Position numbers and translations under genes: made by a program | The notes under the pieces: model-generated | Database searches by the model: none | Seen by the model: the letters and a program-made list of their open reading frames with translations, nothing else | Told to the model about the DNA's origin: nothing | Shown: positions 6,950 through 14,486 of the stretch, piece after piece | Layout of the letters: each line of letters starts with the position of its first letter | Position numbering within the stretch: the stretch's first letter is position 1 | Assembly: GCA_017615475.1 (NCBI GenBank) | Contig: JAGAAC010000004.1 | Coordinates: 1 to 33,688, forward strand | Direction: 5' to 3' | DNA from: Clostridia bacterium | GTDB lineage: Bacteria; Bacillota; Clostridia; Christensenellales; Aristaeellaceae | Length of the DNA stretch: 33,688 bases

Positions 6950-7211
6950 AAAGCGATGATCAAGGCGAGTAGCCGATCATGGCGGTGTCCAGAGAGCCCC
7001 GTGCATGCTGAAAGCGGGGAGACCGCCGGCCGGTGAAATTCCCCTTGTATGCTTCCCGTTGAAACCTCATTGGCAAGTAGGCGGTGACGGAATGCGGCCG
7101 TTATCTTCCGCAGGGCGGATGCTAGTCTGCCTCAGAGGCCGCAATGGTGCGGTGAACCAAGGTGGTACCACGATGATGAATCGTCCTTCGGAAGGGTCCG
7201 AGGGCTTTTTT
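6950..7211 (+). ncRNA. T-box riboswitch, specifier read as UUC (Phe)
   Basis: A full tRNA-sensing leader. Stem I carries the GCGATGA kink-turn motif, the GAGTAG specifier-loop strand, AGAGAG (6991-6996) and the GCTGAAAG distal loop. Hand pairing of CAAGG (6961-6965) with CCTTG, and of CCG with CGG, leaves a loop strand containing GAAA-TTC-C, with specifier UUC at 7039-7041. The T-box AAGGTGGTACCACG (7159-7172) forms an antiterminator (AAGG with CCTT, ACG with CGT) whose UGGUACC bulge would pair with an ACCA tRNA end, consistent with tRNA-Phe (A73). The competing terminator is at 7185-7211. Uncharged tRNA should promote readthrough. An AUU (Ile) reading one base earlier is the main alternative. 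Confidence 0.92.
7185..7211 (+). terminator. T-box-controlled terminator
   Basis: CCTTCGGA (7185-7192) pairs with TCCGAGGG (7197-7204) around AGGG, followed by C and six T residues. The 5' arm is shared with the antiterminator helix, making the two structures exclusive. Confidence 0.85.
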
Positions 7212-7273
7212 ATTTCATTTTTTCCTTCCCTTCGGGAAGAAAGATAGATTCGATTATCAAGGAGGTTTTCCCC

Positions 7274-8224
7274 ATGAAGAAGCTTGTATCCCTGCTCATG
7301 GTTCTGTCCCTGCTCCTGGGCGTATGCGCCTGTGCATCTGCCGAAGAAAAGACCTACAACGTCGGTATCCTGCAGCTGATCCAGCATCCCGCGCTGGACG
7401 CCGCCACCCAGGGTTTCAAGGATGCCCTGACCGAAAAGCTGGGCGATAAGGTTGTCTTTGATGAAGGCAACGCTTCCGGCGATTCCAACAACTGCGCGCA
7501 GATCGCCGGCCAGCTGGTTTCCAAGCAGGTCGACCTGATCATGGCCAACGCGACTCCCGCCATGCTCGCCTGCGCCACCGCCACCGCCGATATCCCGGTG
7601 CTGGCCACCTCCATCACCAACTATGAATCCGCCATGGAAATCGAGCTGACCGCGGAAGGCGCCACCGGCTTCAATGTCTCCGGCACCAGCGACCTGGCGC
7701 CCCTGGACGGCCAGGCGGACATGATCAAAGAGCTGTTCCCGGATGCGAAGACCGTCGGCCTGCTCTACTGCAACGCCGAGCCTAACTCCATCTTCCAGAT
7801 CAAGACCATCGAAGGCTATCTGGCTGCGCTGGGCTATGAGTGCAAGCGCTACGGCTTCAACGATTCCAACGACCTGGCTTCCGTTGTGCAGACTGCCACA
7901 GAGTGCGATGTCATCTACATCCCGACCGACAACACTGCTGCCGGCAACACCGAAGCCATCGCCAACGTGGTGATTCCCGCCGGAGTGCCTGTGGTTGCCG
8001 GTGAGGAAGGCATCTGCGCCGGCTGCGGCGTCGCCACCCTGACCATCAGCTACTACGACATCGGCTATAAAACCGGTGAAATGGCTTACGATATTCTCGT
8101 AAACGGCGCTGATATCGCCGCCATGCCCATCGCCTACGCTCCGAATTTCACCAAGAAATACAATGCGGTCAACGCAGCTGAGCTGGGCATCACTATTCCC
8201 GACAGCTATCAGCCCATCGAATAA
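7274..8224 (+). CDS. ABC importer substrate-binding protein (TrpX-like, ABC_sub_bind family)
   Basis: A 316-residue extracytoplasmic binding protein of the ABC_sub_bind family (COG2984-like). Residues 1-24 are an export signal: KK, a hydrophobic core, then VCACASA before EEK. Either an A-x-A signal peptidase site or a lipobox ending at C20 is possible. The mature protein starts YNVGILQLIQHPALDAATQGF, typical of the family, and contains PVLATSITNYESA and the VIYIPTDNT segment. ATG at 7274 follows AAGGAGG. Relatives under T-box control have been named TrpX in comparative genomics; here the leader indicates Phe rather than Trp, so the ligand may be phenylalanine or a related aromatic compound. 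It is first in the operon and followed by an mRNA hairpin, consistent with higher expression than the permease. Confidence 0.92.
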   Translation: MKKLVSLLMVLSLLLGVCACASAEEKTYNVGILQLIQHPALDAATQGFKDALTEKLGDKVVFDEGNASGDSNNCAQIAGQLVSKQVDLIMANATPAMLACATATADIPVLATSITNYESAMEIELTAEGATGFNVSGTSDLAPLDGQADMIKELFPDAKTVGLLYCNAEPNSIFQIKTIEGYLAALGYECKRYGFNDSNDLASVVQTATECDVIYIPTDNTAAGNTEAIANVVIPAGVPVVAGEEGICAGCGVATLTISYYDIGYKTGEMAYDILVNGADIAAMPIAYAPNFTKKYNAVNAAELGITIPDSYQPIE

Positions 8225-8246
8225 TCAATAACGCAACGATACCCTG

Positions 8247-8273
8247 ACCCCTTCTTTGCTTCAAGGAAGGGGT
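8247..8273 (+). other. Intergenic mRNA hairpin between binding protein and permease
   Basis: ACCCCTTC (8247-8254) pairs with GAAGGGGT (8266-8273) across an 11-nt loop. No T-run follows, so it is more likely a partial processing/stability element that favours the binding-protein message than a terminator. Confidence 0.65.
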
Positions 8274-8303
8274 TAAGGTGGTTTTTACAGCAGGAGGAAA
8301 ACC

Positions 8304-9248
8304 TTGAATATCGCGCAATTGCTCAATCAGCTTCCCGGTGCCGTTGCCCAGGGCCTTATCTGGGGCATCATGGCCATCGGAGTGTACATTACCTTCCGGA
8401 TCCTGGACATCGCTGACCTGACGGTGGACGGTTCCTTTGCCACCGGCGGCGCCGTCGCGGCCATCCTGATCACTAACGGAGTGAATCCCTGGCTGGCTAC
8501 GCTGATCGCCCTGGTGATCGGTCTGCTGGCCGGTGCGGTCACGGGCGTATTCCATACGTCCATGGGAATCCCGGCAATCCTTGCCGGTATCCTGACCCAG
8601 CTTGCCCTGTATTCCGTAAACCTGCGGATCCAGGGAATCGGAACGGATCTCGGTTCCCGGGCCAACGTTCCCCTGAGCATCAACAAATACAAGAACATGC
8701 TTGTATCCCTGCGCAATGTGGGCCGCTTCGCGCTGGACAACCCCATCTGGCTGATGCTGCTGATCACCATTATCCTGATCGGAGTTATGTACTGGTTCTT
8801 CGGCACGGAATACGGCTGCAGCCTCCGTGCTGTCGGTTCCAACCAGCAAATGGCCCGTGCACAGGGCATCAACACCGGCACCGGCAAGGTGATCGGCCTG
8901 ATGATCAGCAACGGCCTGGTAGCCTTCTCCGGCGCGCTCATGGCTCAGTACCAGGGCTTCGCCGACGTCCAGATGGGCCGCGGTGCCATCGTCATCGGCC
9001 TGGCCGCCGTCATCATCGGCGAAGTTATCTTCGGCAAGCTGTTCCGGAACTTCGCCCTGAAGCTGCTGGCTGTTTCCTTCGGCGCCATCATTTACTACCT
9101 GGTTATCCAGGTGGTGTTGTGGCTGGGTCTCAGCACAGACGACCTGAAGCTGCTCACCGCGCTGGTTGTGGCCGTTTTCCTGGCCATGCCCTACTGGAAA
9201 AACAGGATTATCACCCGGAAACTGAAGGGAGGCAGGCACCATGGCTGA
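8304..9248 (+). CDS. ABC importer permease (TrpY-like, BPD_transp_2 family)
   Basis: A 314-residue polytopic membrane protein with about eight to nine hydrophobic segments (first about 13-33), belonging to the branched-chain/sugar-type permease family and resembling COG4120. The conserved DIADLTVDGSFATGGAVAA segment near residues 34-52 and the LRAVGSNQQMARAQGI cytoplasmic loop, which contacts the ATPase, are clear. The start is TTG at 8304, supported by AGGAGG six bases upstream and by the lack of an in-frame ATG before the first transmembrane segment. It overlaps the ATPase gene by eight bases, so the two are translationally coupled. Substrate specificity is inferred only from the T-box and the downstream DAHP synthase. 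Confidence 0.92.
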   Translation: MNIAQLLNQLPGAVAQGLIWGIMAIGVYITFRILDIADLTVDGSFATGGAVAAILITNGVNPWLATLIALVIGLLAGAVTGVFHTSMGIPAILAGILTQLALYSVNLRIQGIGTDLGSRANVPLSINKYKNMLVSLRNVGRFALDNPIWLMLLITIILIGVMYWFFGTEYGCSLRAVGSNQQMARAQGINTGTGKVIGLMISNGLVAFSGALMAQYQGFADVQMGRGAIVIGLAAVIIGEVIFGKLFRNFALKLLAVSFGAIIYYLVIQVVLWLGLSTDDLKLLTALVVAVFLAMPYWKNRIITRKLKGGRHHG

Positions 9249-10050
9249 AAACGATATGCTCATCCTTCAGGATCTGCGTAAAACCTTTAACCCCGGCACC
9301 GTCATGAGGAAAATGGCCCTGGCCGGTGTGGACCTGACGCTGCGGAAAGGCGATTTCATTACCGTCATCGGCGGAAACGGCGCCGGAAAGAGCACCATGC
9401 TCAACGCGATTGCCGGTACTTTCCAGATTGACAACGGAACCATTCTCCTCGGCGGCCGGGATGTTACCCATCTGCCGGAACACAAGCGCGCAGCCTTCCT
9501 GGGCCGTGTGTTCCAGGACCCCATGACCGGCACCGCCGCTTCCATGAACATTGAGGAAAACCTGGCCCTGGCAAACCGCCGCGGGCTGCACCGCGGGCTC
9601 CGCTGGGGCATCTCCGCGAAGGAGCGGGCCCTTTACCGGGAAAAGCTGGCTTCCCTGGATCTGGGGCTGGAAAGCCGCATGGGCAGCAAAGTCGGGCTCC
9701 TGTCCGGCGGACAGCGTCAGGCGCTGACCCTGCTCATGGCCACCCTGAAAAAGCCGGAACTGCTGCTCCTGGACGAGCACACCGCCGCCCTGGACCCCAA
9801 AACCGCGGAAAAAGTACTGCGCCTGACAAAGCACCTGATTGAGGAAAACGGCCTCACCGCCCTGATGGTCACCCATAACATGAAGGACGCGCTCGCCCTG
9901 GGCAACCGGACCATCATGATGCATGAAGGCAAGGTAATTCTGGATCTGGATGCGGAGCAGAAACGGCATATGACGGTGGAGGACCTGCTGGCCCAGTTTG
10001 AAAAAGCCAGCGGACGCGAACTGTCCAACGACCGGATGCTGCTGACCTGA
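9241..10050 (+). CDS. ABC importer ATP-binding protein (TrpZ-like)
   Basis: A 269-residue nucleotide-binding subunit. Walker A GGNGAGKST (44-52), Q-loop VFQDP (about 90-94), signature LSGGQ (154-158), Walker B LLLLDE (174-179), D-loop ALDP and switch histidine in MVTHNM are all intact, so it should be an active ATPase energising the permease encoded upstream. The extended signature LSGGQRQALTLLMA is typical of the COG1101 group that accompanies TrpXY-type proteins. ATG at 9241 has GGGAGG upstream and overlaps the permease stop. The DAHP synthase follows 22 bp downstream in the same operon. Confidence 0.95.
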   Translation: MAENDMLILQDLRKTFNPGTVMRKMALAGVDLTLRKGDFITVIGGNGAGKSTMLNAIAGTFQIDNGTILLGGRDVTHLPEHKRAAFLGRVFQDPMTGTAASMNIEENLALANRRGLHRGLRWGISAKERALYREKLASLDLGLESRMGSKVGLLSGGQRQALTLLMATLKKPELLLLDEHTAALDPKTAEKVLRLTKHLIEENGLTALMVTHNMKDALALGNRTIMMHEGKVILDLDAEQKRHMTVEDLLAQFEKASGRELSNDRMLLT

Positions 10051-10072
10051 AATACAGATAAAGCGGGATAAG

Positions 10073-11110
10073 ATGATGAACAATTCCATGGAATTTGTCC
10101 GGAAGATGCCTCTTCCGCAGGAGATCAAGCGGGATTATCCCGCCACCGCGGAAATGCAGGCTGTCAAGGAAGCCCGGGACCGGGAAATCTCCGATGTGCT
10201 GACGGGAAAAGATTCCCGCCTGCTGCTGATCATCGGCCCCTGCTCCGCTGACCGGGAGGATGCCGTGCTGGACTATATGAACCGGCTGGCGGAAGTAGCC
10301 CGGCAGGTCAAAGACAGGCTGCTGGTCGTTCCCCGGGTCTATACCAACAAACCCCGCACCAAGGGCGTTGGTTACAAAGGCATGCTTCACCAGCCGGATC
10401 CGGAGAAAAAAGAGGATATGCTGGCCGGCATCATCGCCATCCGCCAGCTGCACATGCGGGTGATCCGGGAAACCGGCCTTACCTGTGCGGAGGAGATGCT
10501 CTATCCCGCCAATTTCAGCTATCTTTCGGACCTGCTGGGATATGTGGCTGTCGGCGCCCGCTCCGTGGAAAACCAGGAACACCGTCTGGTTGCCAGCGGC
10601 CTGGGCATCGCGGTGGGCATGAAGAACCCCACCGCCGGTGATATCACCGTGATGATGAACTCCATTGCCGCAGCCCAGAGTGCCCAGGAATTCATCTACC
10701 GCAACTGGGAGGTCCGCACCTCCGGCAATCCCCTGGCCCACGCGATCCTGCGGGGCTATGTGGACAGTTTCGGCCGTTCCCATCCCAACTATCACTATGA
10801 AAACCTGCGGAACCTGCTGAAACTGTACCAGGAAAGCGATCTTTCCAATCCTGCCGTCATCGTGGATACCAACCACAATAATTCAGGCAAGGAATACCTG
10901 GAGCAGATCCGCATCTGCAAGGATGTCATGCACAGCCGCAGCCTGAATCCCGAAATCTCGGTGCTGGTCAAGGGCCTCATGGTGGAAAGCTACCTCGAGG
11001 ACGGCGCCCAGAAAGTGGGCGGCGGCGTTTACGGCCAGTCCATCACGGACCCCTGCCTGGGCTGGGAAAAGAGCAGGGACCTGATCCTGCGCCTGGCAGA
11101 CTCTGTCTGA
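10073..11110 (+). CDS. aroF: 3-deoxy-7-phosphoheptulonate (DAHP) synthase, type I alpha
   Basis: Catalyses PEP + erythrose 4-phosphate to DAHP, the entry step of the shikimate/aromatic pathway. The 345 residues match the AroF/AroG/AroH class of E. coli (about 350). Visible motifs are GPCSAD with metal ligand C57, VVPRVYTNKPRT for PEP binding (87-97), the GARSVENQEHR phosphate site, KNPTAGD and DTNHNNSGK with a metal-binding histidine. ATG codons at 10073 and 10076 are both possible; the ribosome site (GGGATAAG) is weak, suggesting coupling to the ATPase gene. Placement under a Phe T-box links pathway entry to tRNA-Phe charging. Which amino acid, if any, inhibits the enzyme cannot be decided from sequence by eye. 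Confidence 0.95.
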   Translation: MMNNSMEFVRKMPLPQEIKRDYPATAEMQAVKEARDREISDVLTGKDSRLLLIIGPCSADREDAVLDYMNRLAEVARQVKDRLLVVPRVYTNKPRTKGVGYKGMLHQPDPEKKEDMLAGIIAIRQLHMRVIRETGLTCAEEMLYPANFSYLSDLLGYVAVGARSVENQEHRLVASGLGIAVGMKNPTAGDITVMMNSIAAAQSAQEFIYRNWEVRTSGNPLAHAILRGYVDSFGRSHPNYHYENLRNLLKLYQESDLSNPAVIVDTNHNNSGKEYLEQIRICKDVMHSRSLNPEISVLVKGLMVESYLEDGAQKVGGGVYGQSITDPCLGWEKSRDLILRLADSV

Positions 11111-11126
11111 ATTATCAGCGTATATC

Positions 11127-11160
11127 AAACCCTCCGGAGAAAAACTCTCCGGAGGGTTTT
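11127..11160. terminator. Bidirectional terminator between aroF and the ABC exporter
   Basis: A perfect 14-bp stem (11127-11140 with 11146-11159, AAAAC loop) ends in TTTT on the plus strand and in TTT plus further pyrimidines on the minus strand. It serves the aroF operon and the convergent exporter operon. Confidence 0.88.
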
Positions 11161-11171
11161 CTGTCACAGTC

Positions 11172-12383
11172 TTATCTTTTGTCTTTGTCGATGAGTTCCA
11201 GGGCAATCGTTGCCAGCAGCGCGAAAAGCATGATAAAGCCCACCAGGGCAAGCAGGTTCATGAAGGTGTACTGCGTTTCATACTCCTGCTTCCGGGCGGC
11301 TTCCGCCGTCTTCTGCTGCAGGAATGTCTTCACATTCTCCTCTCCGAAAACATCCAGCAGTTCCCCGACAGTGAATTTTACGGTCCTGCTCCGGTCCATC
11401 CGTTTCCGGACCGTTTCGCTGTTGTTCGCAAATTCCGTCAGTTCTCCGAGGGTCACAGGCTGTGTCAGGATTTCCTTCTTTGCTTCCTCGCTGATTTCCC
11501 CCATGCCCAGGAGCTCCGCGAATTCACCGGCAGTCAGTGCGGGGATCACCACGTCTTCGCTGTGCTTCGCCGCGGTATCGCTGTTGAGGATTTCCATCAG
11601 CTGCCCTACGGTGATGGTTGTCTCAATTTCGCTGTTCTTCATGCTGTTCAGCGCGTTCCATCCGGAAGCCATCGGCAGCTGGTTGTAGCCGCACTCCGAC
11701 GCGATTGCCTTGATGCCGTAATTGGAAATGGTGAAATTGGACAGGGGCTGGATCCTGGCCGGCAGCGGAATGACCCCGCCGGAGAATACCAGCTGGAAGA
11801 TCAGCACAAAGGGCATCACGGTCATGGCTGCCGTGGTTGTCCGGGAAACACTGGAGATGAACAGGCTCATCATATCCGCTGCGTAGGAAATCAGAAGCAT
11901 ACAGATTCCAAGGCTCAGCATGGAAGGGATGGAAGGCATGAACCTGCCCCTGGCCGGAAACGGAACGCCCATCAGTTTCATCACGTACATGCTGACCGCT
12001 GTCTGGGCCAGGCACAGCACAAACTGGTAAATCAGGTGGGCCGTCACATAGGAAGTGATATGCATGCCGGAACGGTGTTCCCGCTTGATGATCGCCCGTT
12101 CCCGGCAGACCGCCTGGATGGAATTGAAACAGCCGTTCCACAGGGCCACGCAGGTCAGCGCGAAGGCGCCGATCAGGCAGCCCTCCATGTTGGCAAAAAG
12201 CCGGTTCCGGATGACCAGGGAAACAAGTCCCGCGATCACCGCGGCCATGGGAATCACTTTCCAGTCGCTTTCGTTGATAAAGAACCTGAACTGCTTCCCC
12301 AGGTAGATCGGCACCTGGTTGGCGCGGTCCCGGTGCCGGAATACCCGTTCCTTATGCTCCGCATATGCGTTTGTCTCAGGCAT
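11172..12383 (-). CDS. ABC-2 type (ABCG-like) exporter permease with a four-fold repeat loop
   Basis: A 403-residue membrane protein with about six hydrophobic segments (roughly 44-58, 68-88, 112-135, 153-175, 186-203, 375-396), the layout of ABCG half-transporter membrane domains. Between the last two segments lies a ~170-residue loop, predicted extracytoplasmic, with four copies of a short motif: ITVGQLMEIL (257), LTAGEFAELL (283), VTLGELTEFA (310) and FTVGELLDVF (337), spaced 26-27 residues apart. ATG at 12383 is chosen over upstream codons because GGAGGTG precedes it and it overlaps the ATPase stop by eight bases. It is paired with the fused ATPase encoded upstream. The substrate is unknown. 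Confidence 0.88.
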   Translation of the reverse strand: MPETNAYAEHKERVFRHRDRANQVPIYLGKQFRFFINESDWKVIPMAAVIAGLVSLVIRNRLFANMEGCLIGAFALTCVALWNGCFNSIQAVCRERAIIKREHRSGMHITSYVTAHLIYQFVLCLAQTAVSMYVMKLMGVPFPARGRFMPSIPSMLSLGICMLLISYAADMMSLFISSVSRTTTAAMTVMPFVLIFQLVFSGGVIPLPARIQPLSNFTISNYGIKAIASECGYNQLPMASGWNALNSMKNSEIETTITVGQLMEILNSDTAAKHSEDVVIPALTAGEFAELLGMGEISEEAKKEILTQPVTLGELTEFANNSETVRKRMDRSRTVKFTVGELLDVFGEENVKTFLQQKTAEAARKQEYETQYTFMNLLALVGFIMLFALLATIALELIDKDKR

Positions 12384-13737
12384 GCTGCACCTCCGCGTAC
12401 TTGATGATATATTCATCCGCCAGGCCGTCGCCGCCTTCTTCCTCCCGGTTCACGGACCTGACGATATCTTCCATCGTATTCTTCCCGAAGAACGTCCGGG
12501 CATCGGCAACCGGGCCGAACCAGGCCAGCCGTCCGGTCCGCTTCGCGTCCTTGGCCAGCACGATCACGTCATCAAACAGGTCCGCCACCCGGTCCGGCGT
12601 ATGGGTAATCACAATGATGATCTTGCCCTGGTCGGCAATCTTCCGCAGCTGCTGGAACAGTTCCCTTGCCATCACACCGTCGAGGCCGCTGTCCGGTTCA
12701 TCCAGGATAAACAGGGTCGGATTGGGAATGAATTCCATGGCAATGGACAGGCGCTTCCGCTGGCCGCCTGAAAGCTTGGAGACCAGGTTATGCTGTACCG
12801 GTGTCAGGCCGAACATCTCCATCACTTCTTCCACCCGGTCCTTCCGTTCCGGCCGGGAGAAGCTGTTCGGAAGCCGCAGCATGGCGGTGTCCATCAGGGT
12901 GCGGTATACGGTATCGCTGCCGCGGATCAGATCCGCCTGGGGCACGAATCCGATATCGTACTGCATCTCTTTATAGTTTTTATACATATTCCGGCCGTTC
13001 AGGGTTACTTCCGCCTTGGCCGGTTCATAGCCGTTCACCGCGTTCAGGAAAGTGGTTTTCCCCGCGCCGGAGCCGCCCAGCAAAAGCACCATGTGCCCGG
13101 GCTGGATCGCCATGTGGATATCCCGCAGCAGCGTTTTCTTTCTGAAGAATTCCCGCGCGGTCCGCTCCTCCAGGTTGACCGTCAGACCCTCCTCAAGCAC
13201 AGCCGCTTTCCTGCCGGAAAAGAATTCCGTCACATCATCGTCCCGGATTTCCTCCGCCTTCCACTGCGGCTGGTATTTGGAACTGAATCCCCAGAGAAGC
13301 GGAGCAAGCGGAATGAATTCGGAAATCAGCCACAAAAGCACCCACCGTTTTTTCCGGTTGAATACACGGACCAGGCCCCTGTATACCCGAACACTGTAGA
13401 TGAGCATTGCGGGAATGAGCGCAAGGGTCAGCAGCATACATCCAAAGCTGAGAAGTCCTCCGGACTCTGTGAAACTCATGATGATATCCGCCAGATAAAA
13501 GGCCGCGGCCATAGTGGACAGTGTCCGGCCTTCCTGCTCGCGGTCAGCGCACAGGGCAATCTTATAAATTCTTGCAATGGGCACCAGTGCCCACCAGCCC
13601 TTCACACCGCACTTGACAAACAATCTCCACAGGCTGATCAGATAGAGAATGCTCAGGATTGACATCGGCCCGTCCCATGAGTTCAGAAAGACCAGGCGCA
13701 GAACACCCAGCATCTTTGTCCAGAAAGCAGCTTCCAT
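12376..13737 (-). CDS. ABCG-like ATPase with N-terminal membrane domain
   Basis: A 453-residue protein. Residues 1-150 hold about four transmembrane segments, with a KCGVKGWWALVPIARIYKIAL segment resembling the DUF5684 / signal-peptidase-associated membrane domain. Residues ~185-420 are an ABC ATPase: Walker A GGSGAGKTT (221-229), signature LSGGQRKR (322-329), Walker B LFILDEPDSGLDG (342-354) and switch histidine ITHTPD. The RKRLSIAMEFIPNP and DEPDSGLD forms are those of ABCG/White-type exporters. The start at 13737 follows GGGAGG; an upstream in-frame ATG (13809) would lie before the promoter boxes. It forms a coupled pair with the downstream permease. Fusion of this membrane domain to the ATPase is unusual; the substrate is unknown. 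Confidence 0.88.
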   Translation of the reverse strand: MEAAFWTKMLGVLRLVFLNSWDGPMSILSILYLISLWRLFVKCGVKGWWALVPIARIYKIALCADREQEGRTLSTMAAAFYLADIIMSFTESGGLLSFGCMLLTLALIPAMLIYSVRVYRGLVRVFNRKKRWVLLWLISEFIPLAPLLWGFSSKYQPQWKAEEIRDDDVTEFFSGRKAAVLEEGLTVNLEERTAREFFRKKTLLRDIHMAIQPGHMVLLLGGSGAGKTTFLNAVNGYEPAKAEVTLNGRNMYKNYKEMQYDIGFVPQADLIRGSDTVYRTLMDTAMLRLPNSFSRPERKDRVEEVMEMFGLTPVQHNLVSKLSGGQRKRLSIAMEFIPNPTLFILDEPDSGLDGVMARELFQQLRKIADQGKIIIVITHTPDRVADLFDDVIVLAKDAKRTGRLAWFGPVADARTFFGKNTMEDIVRSVNREEEGGDGLADEYIIKYAEVQHA

Positions 13738-13777
13738 TCGTACGTTTCCTCCCTGTTTCTCCGGTTGCCACCCCGTC

Positions 13778-13806
13778 AAAATACCGCAAAATGCGCCGCA
13801 GGTCAA
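13778..13806 (-). promoter_or_regulatory. Promoter of the ABCG-like exporter operon
   Basis: Minus-strand TTGACC (13806-13801) and TATTTT (13783-13778) are 17 bp apart, about 40 bp upstream of the ATPase start. The -35 box abuts the preceding terminator's T-run. Confidence 0.7.
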
Positions 13807-13807
13807 C

Positions 13808-13841
13808 AAAAAACCGGCAACGGATGTGATTCGTTCCCGGT
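13808..13841 (-). terminator. Terminator after the STAS/RsbW-like genes
   Basis: On the minus strand ACCGG...AACG pairs with CGTT...CCGGT across one G-G mismatch and a 9-nt loop, then a TTTTTT run (13813-13808). It lies 24 bp after the RsbW-like gene stop. Confidence 0.7.
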
Positions 13842-13864
13842 GATTTTCTGTCCCGTCTCCGGTC

Positions 13865-14470
13865 TCAGGCCAGCTTCTTGATGATAATCATTTCCACGGT
13901 ACCGCTGCGGATCGATACCTTCACATCGTCCGCCACATGGGATACCACGGATTTTTCCAGTTCGTCCCAGGCCTCCTTCACGGTCTGGTCTCCCTGCTCC
14001 ATCTGGCTGGACAGTGCCCGTTCATACCGGGACATGGACCACTCCCAGTCCAGCATCGGGGAGCTGCTCTGTTCAAAGGCATCCGGCAGCAGCAGCGGGC
14101 TGGAATAAGCGGACAGATCCGCGTCCGAACCCCAGTCAAAGAAATCCCTCAGACGGCCCATCAGGCCCCTGGCGGATTCATTTTTGCCGGAACTGGACAC
14201 CGCCAGCAGCTGCTCCTTCTCCTCACTGGTCAGCATAGTCCTGACCTTCAGGTGCAGCTGGTATTCCCCGTCCTGATCCTCAATCCAGAACATTCCTTCC
14301 TTTTCACCGGTAATGGAGCGCATCATTCCCATCATTTCCTCGGTCAGGAGCCGGAGATGCAGTGCGTCTTTAGCCGGCAAGCCCTTATAGGCAGCAACCT
14401 TATCCGCCTGCTCCAGGGCCGTTTCCATCTGCTTTCCCCTGCTGGAAACCATGATCACATCTGTTTTCAT
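13865..14470 (-). CDS. Degenerate RsbW/SpoIIAB-like ATP-binding protein
   Basis: A 201-residue protein whose layout resembles a GHKL-type anti-sigma kinase: helix 14-30, an N-box-like helix ALHLRLLTEEMMGMMRSI (36-53), a glycine-bearing segment SSSGKNESARGLMGRLRDFF (92-111) and a final strand VEMIIIKKLA. The conserved N-box asparagine that holds Mg-ATP is not present (G/M at the expected place), and about 50 residues rich in S/D/E/W are inserted before the last domain, so kinase activity is doubtful. The start at 14470 is chosen for AAAGGAGG nine bases upstream. It follows a STAS protein gene by 16 bp, the classic pairing of anti-sigma factor and antagonist. The partner sigma factor is not in the window. 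Confidence 0.65.
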   Translation of the reverse strand: MKTDVIMVSSRGKQMETALEQADKVAAYKGLPAKDALHLRLLTEEMMGMMRSITGEKEGMFWIEDQDGEYQLHLKVRTMLTSEEKEQLLAVSSSGKNESARGLMGRLRDFFDWGSDADLSAYSSPLLLPDAFEQSSSPMLDWEWSMSRYERALSSQMEQGDQTVKEAWDELEKSVVSHVADDVKVSIRSGTVEMIIIKKLA

Positions 14471-14486
14471 CCCAGGGTTCCTCCTT

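Noticed and set aside
7038..7040. AUU (Ile) as the specifier of the first T-box
   Set aside because: It is one base out of register with the GAAA-XXX pattern of well-studied leaders, and isoleucine does not fit a DAHP synthase operon. It is kept as the main alternative, because tRNA-Ile also has A73.
7159..7172. Tryptophan specificity for the first T-box, by analogy with trpXYZ
   Set aside because: The bulge is UGGU, which does not match the G73 end of bacterial tRNA-Trp, and no UGG was found in the specifier position by hand folding.
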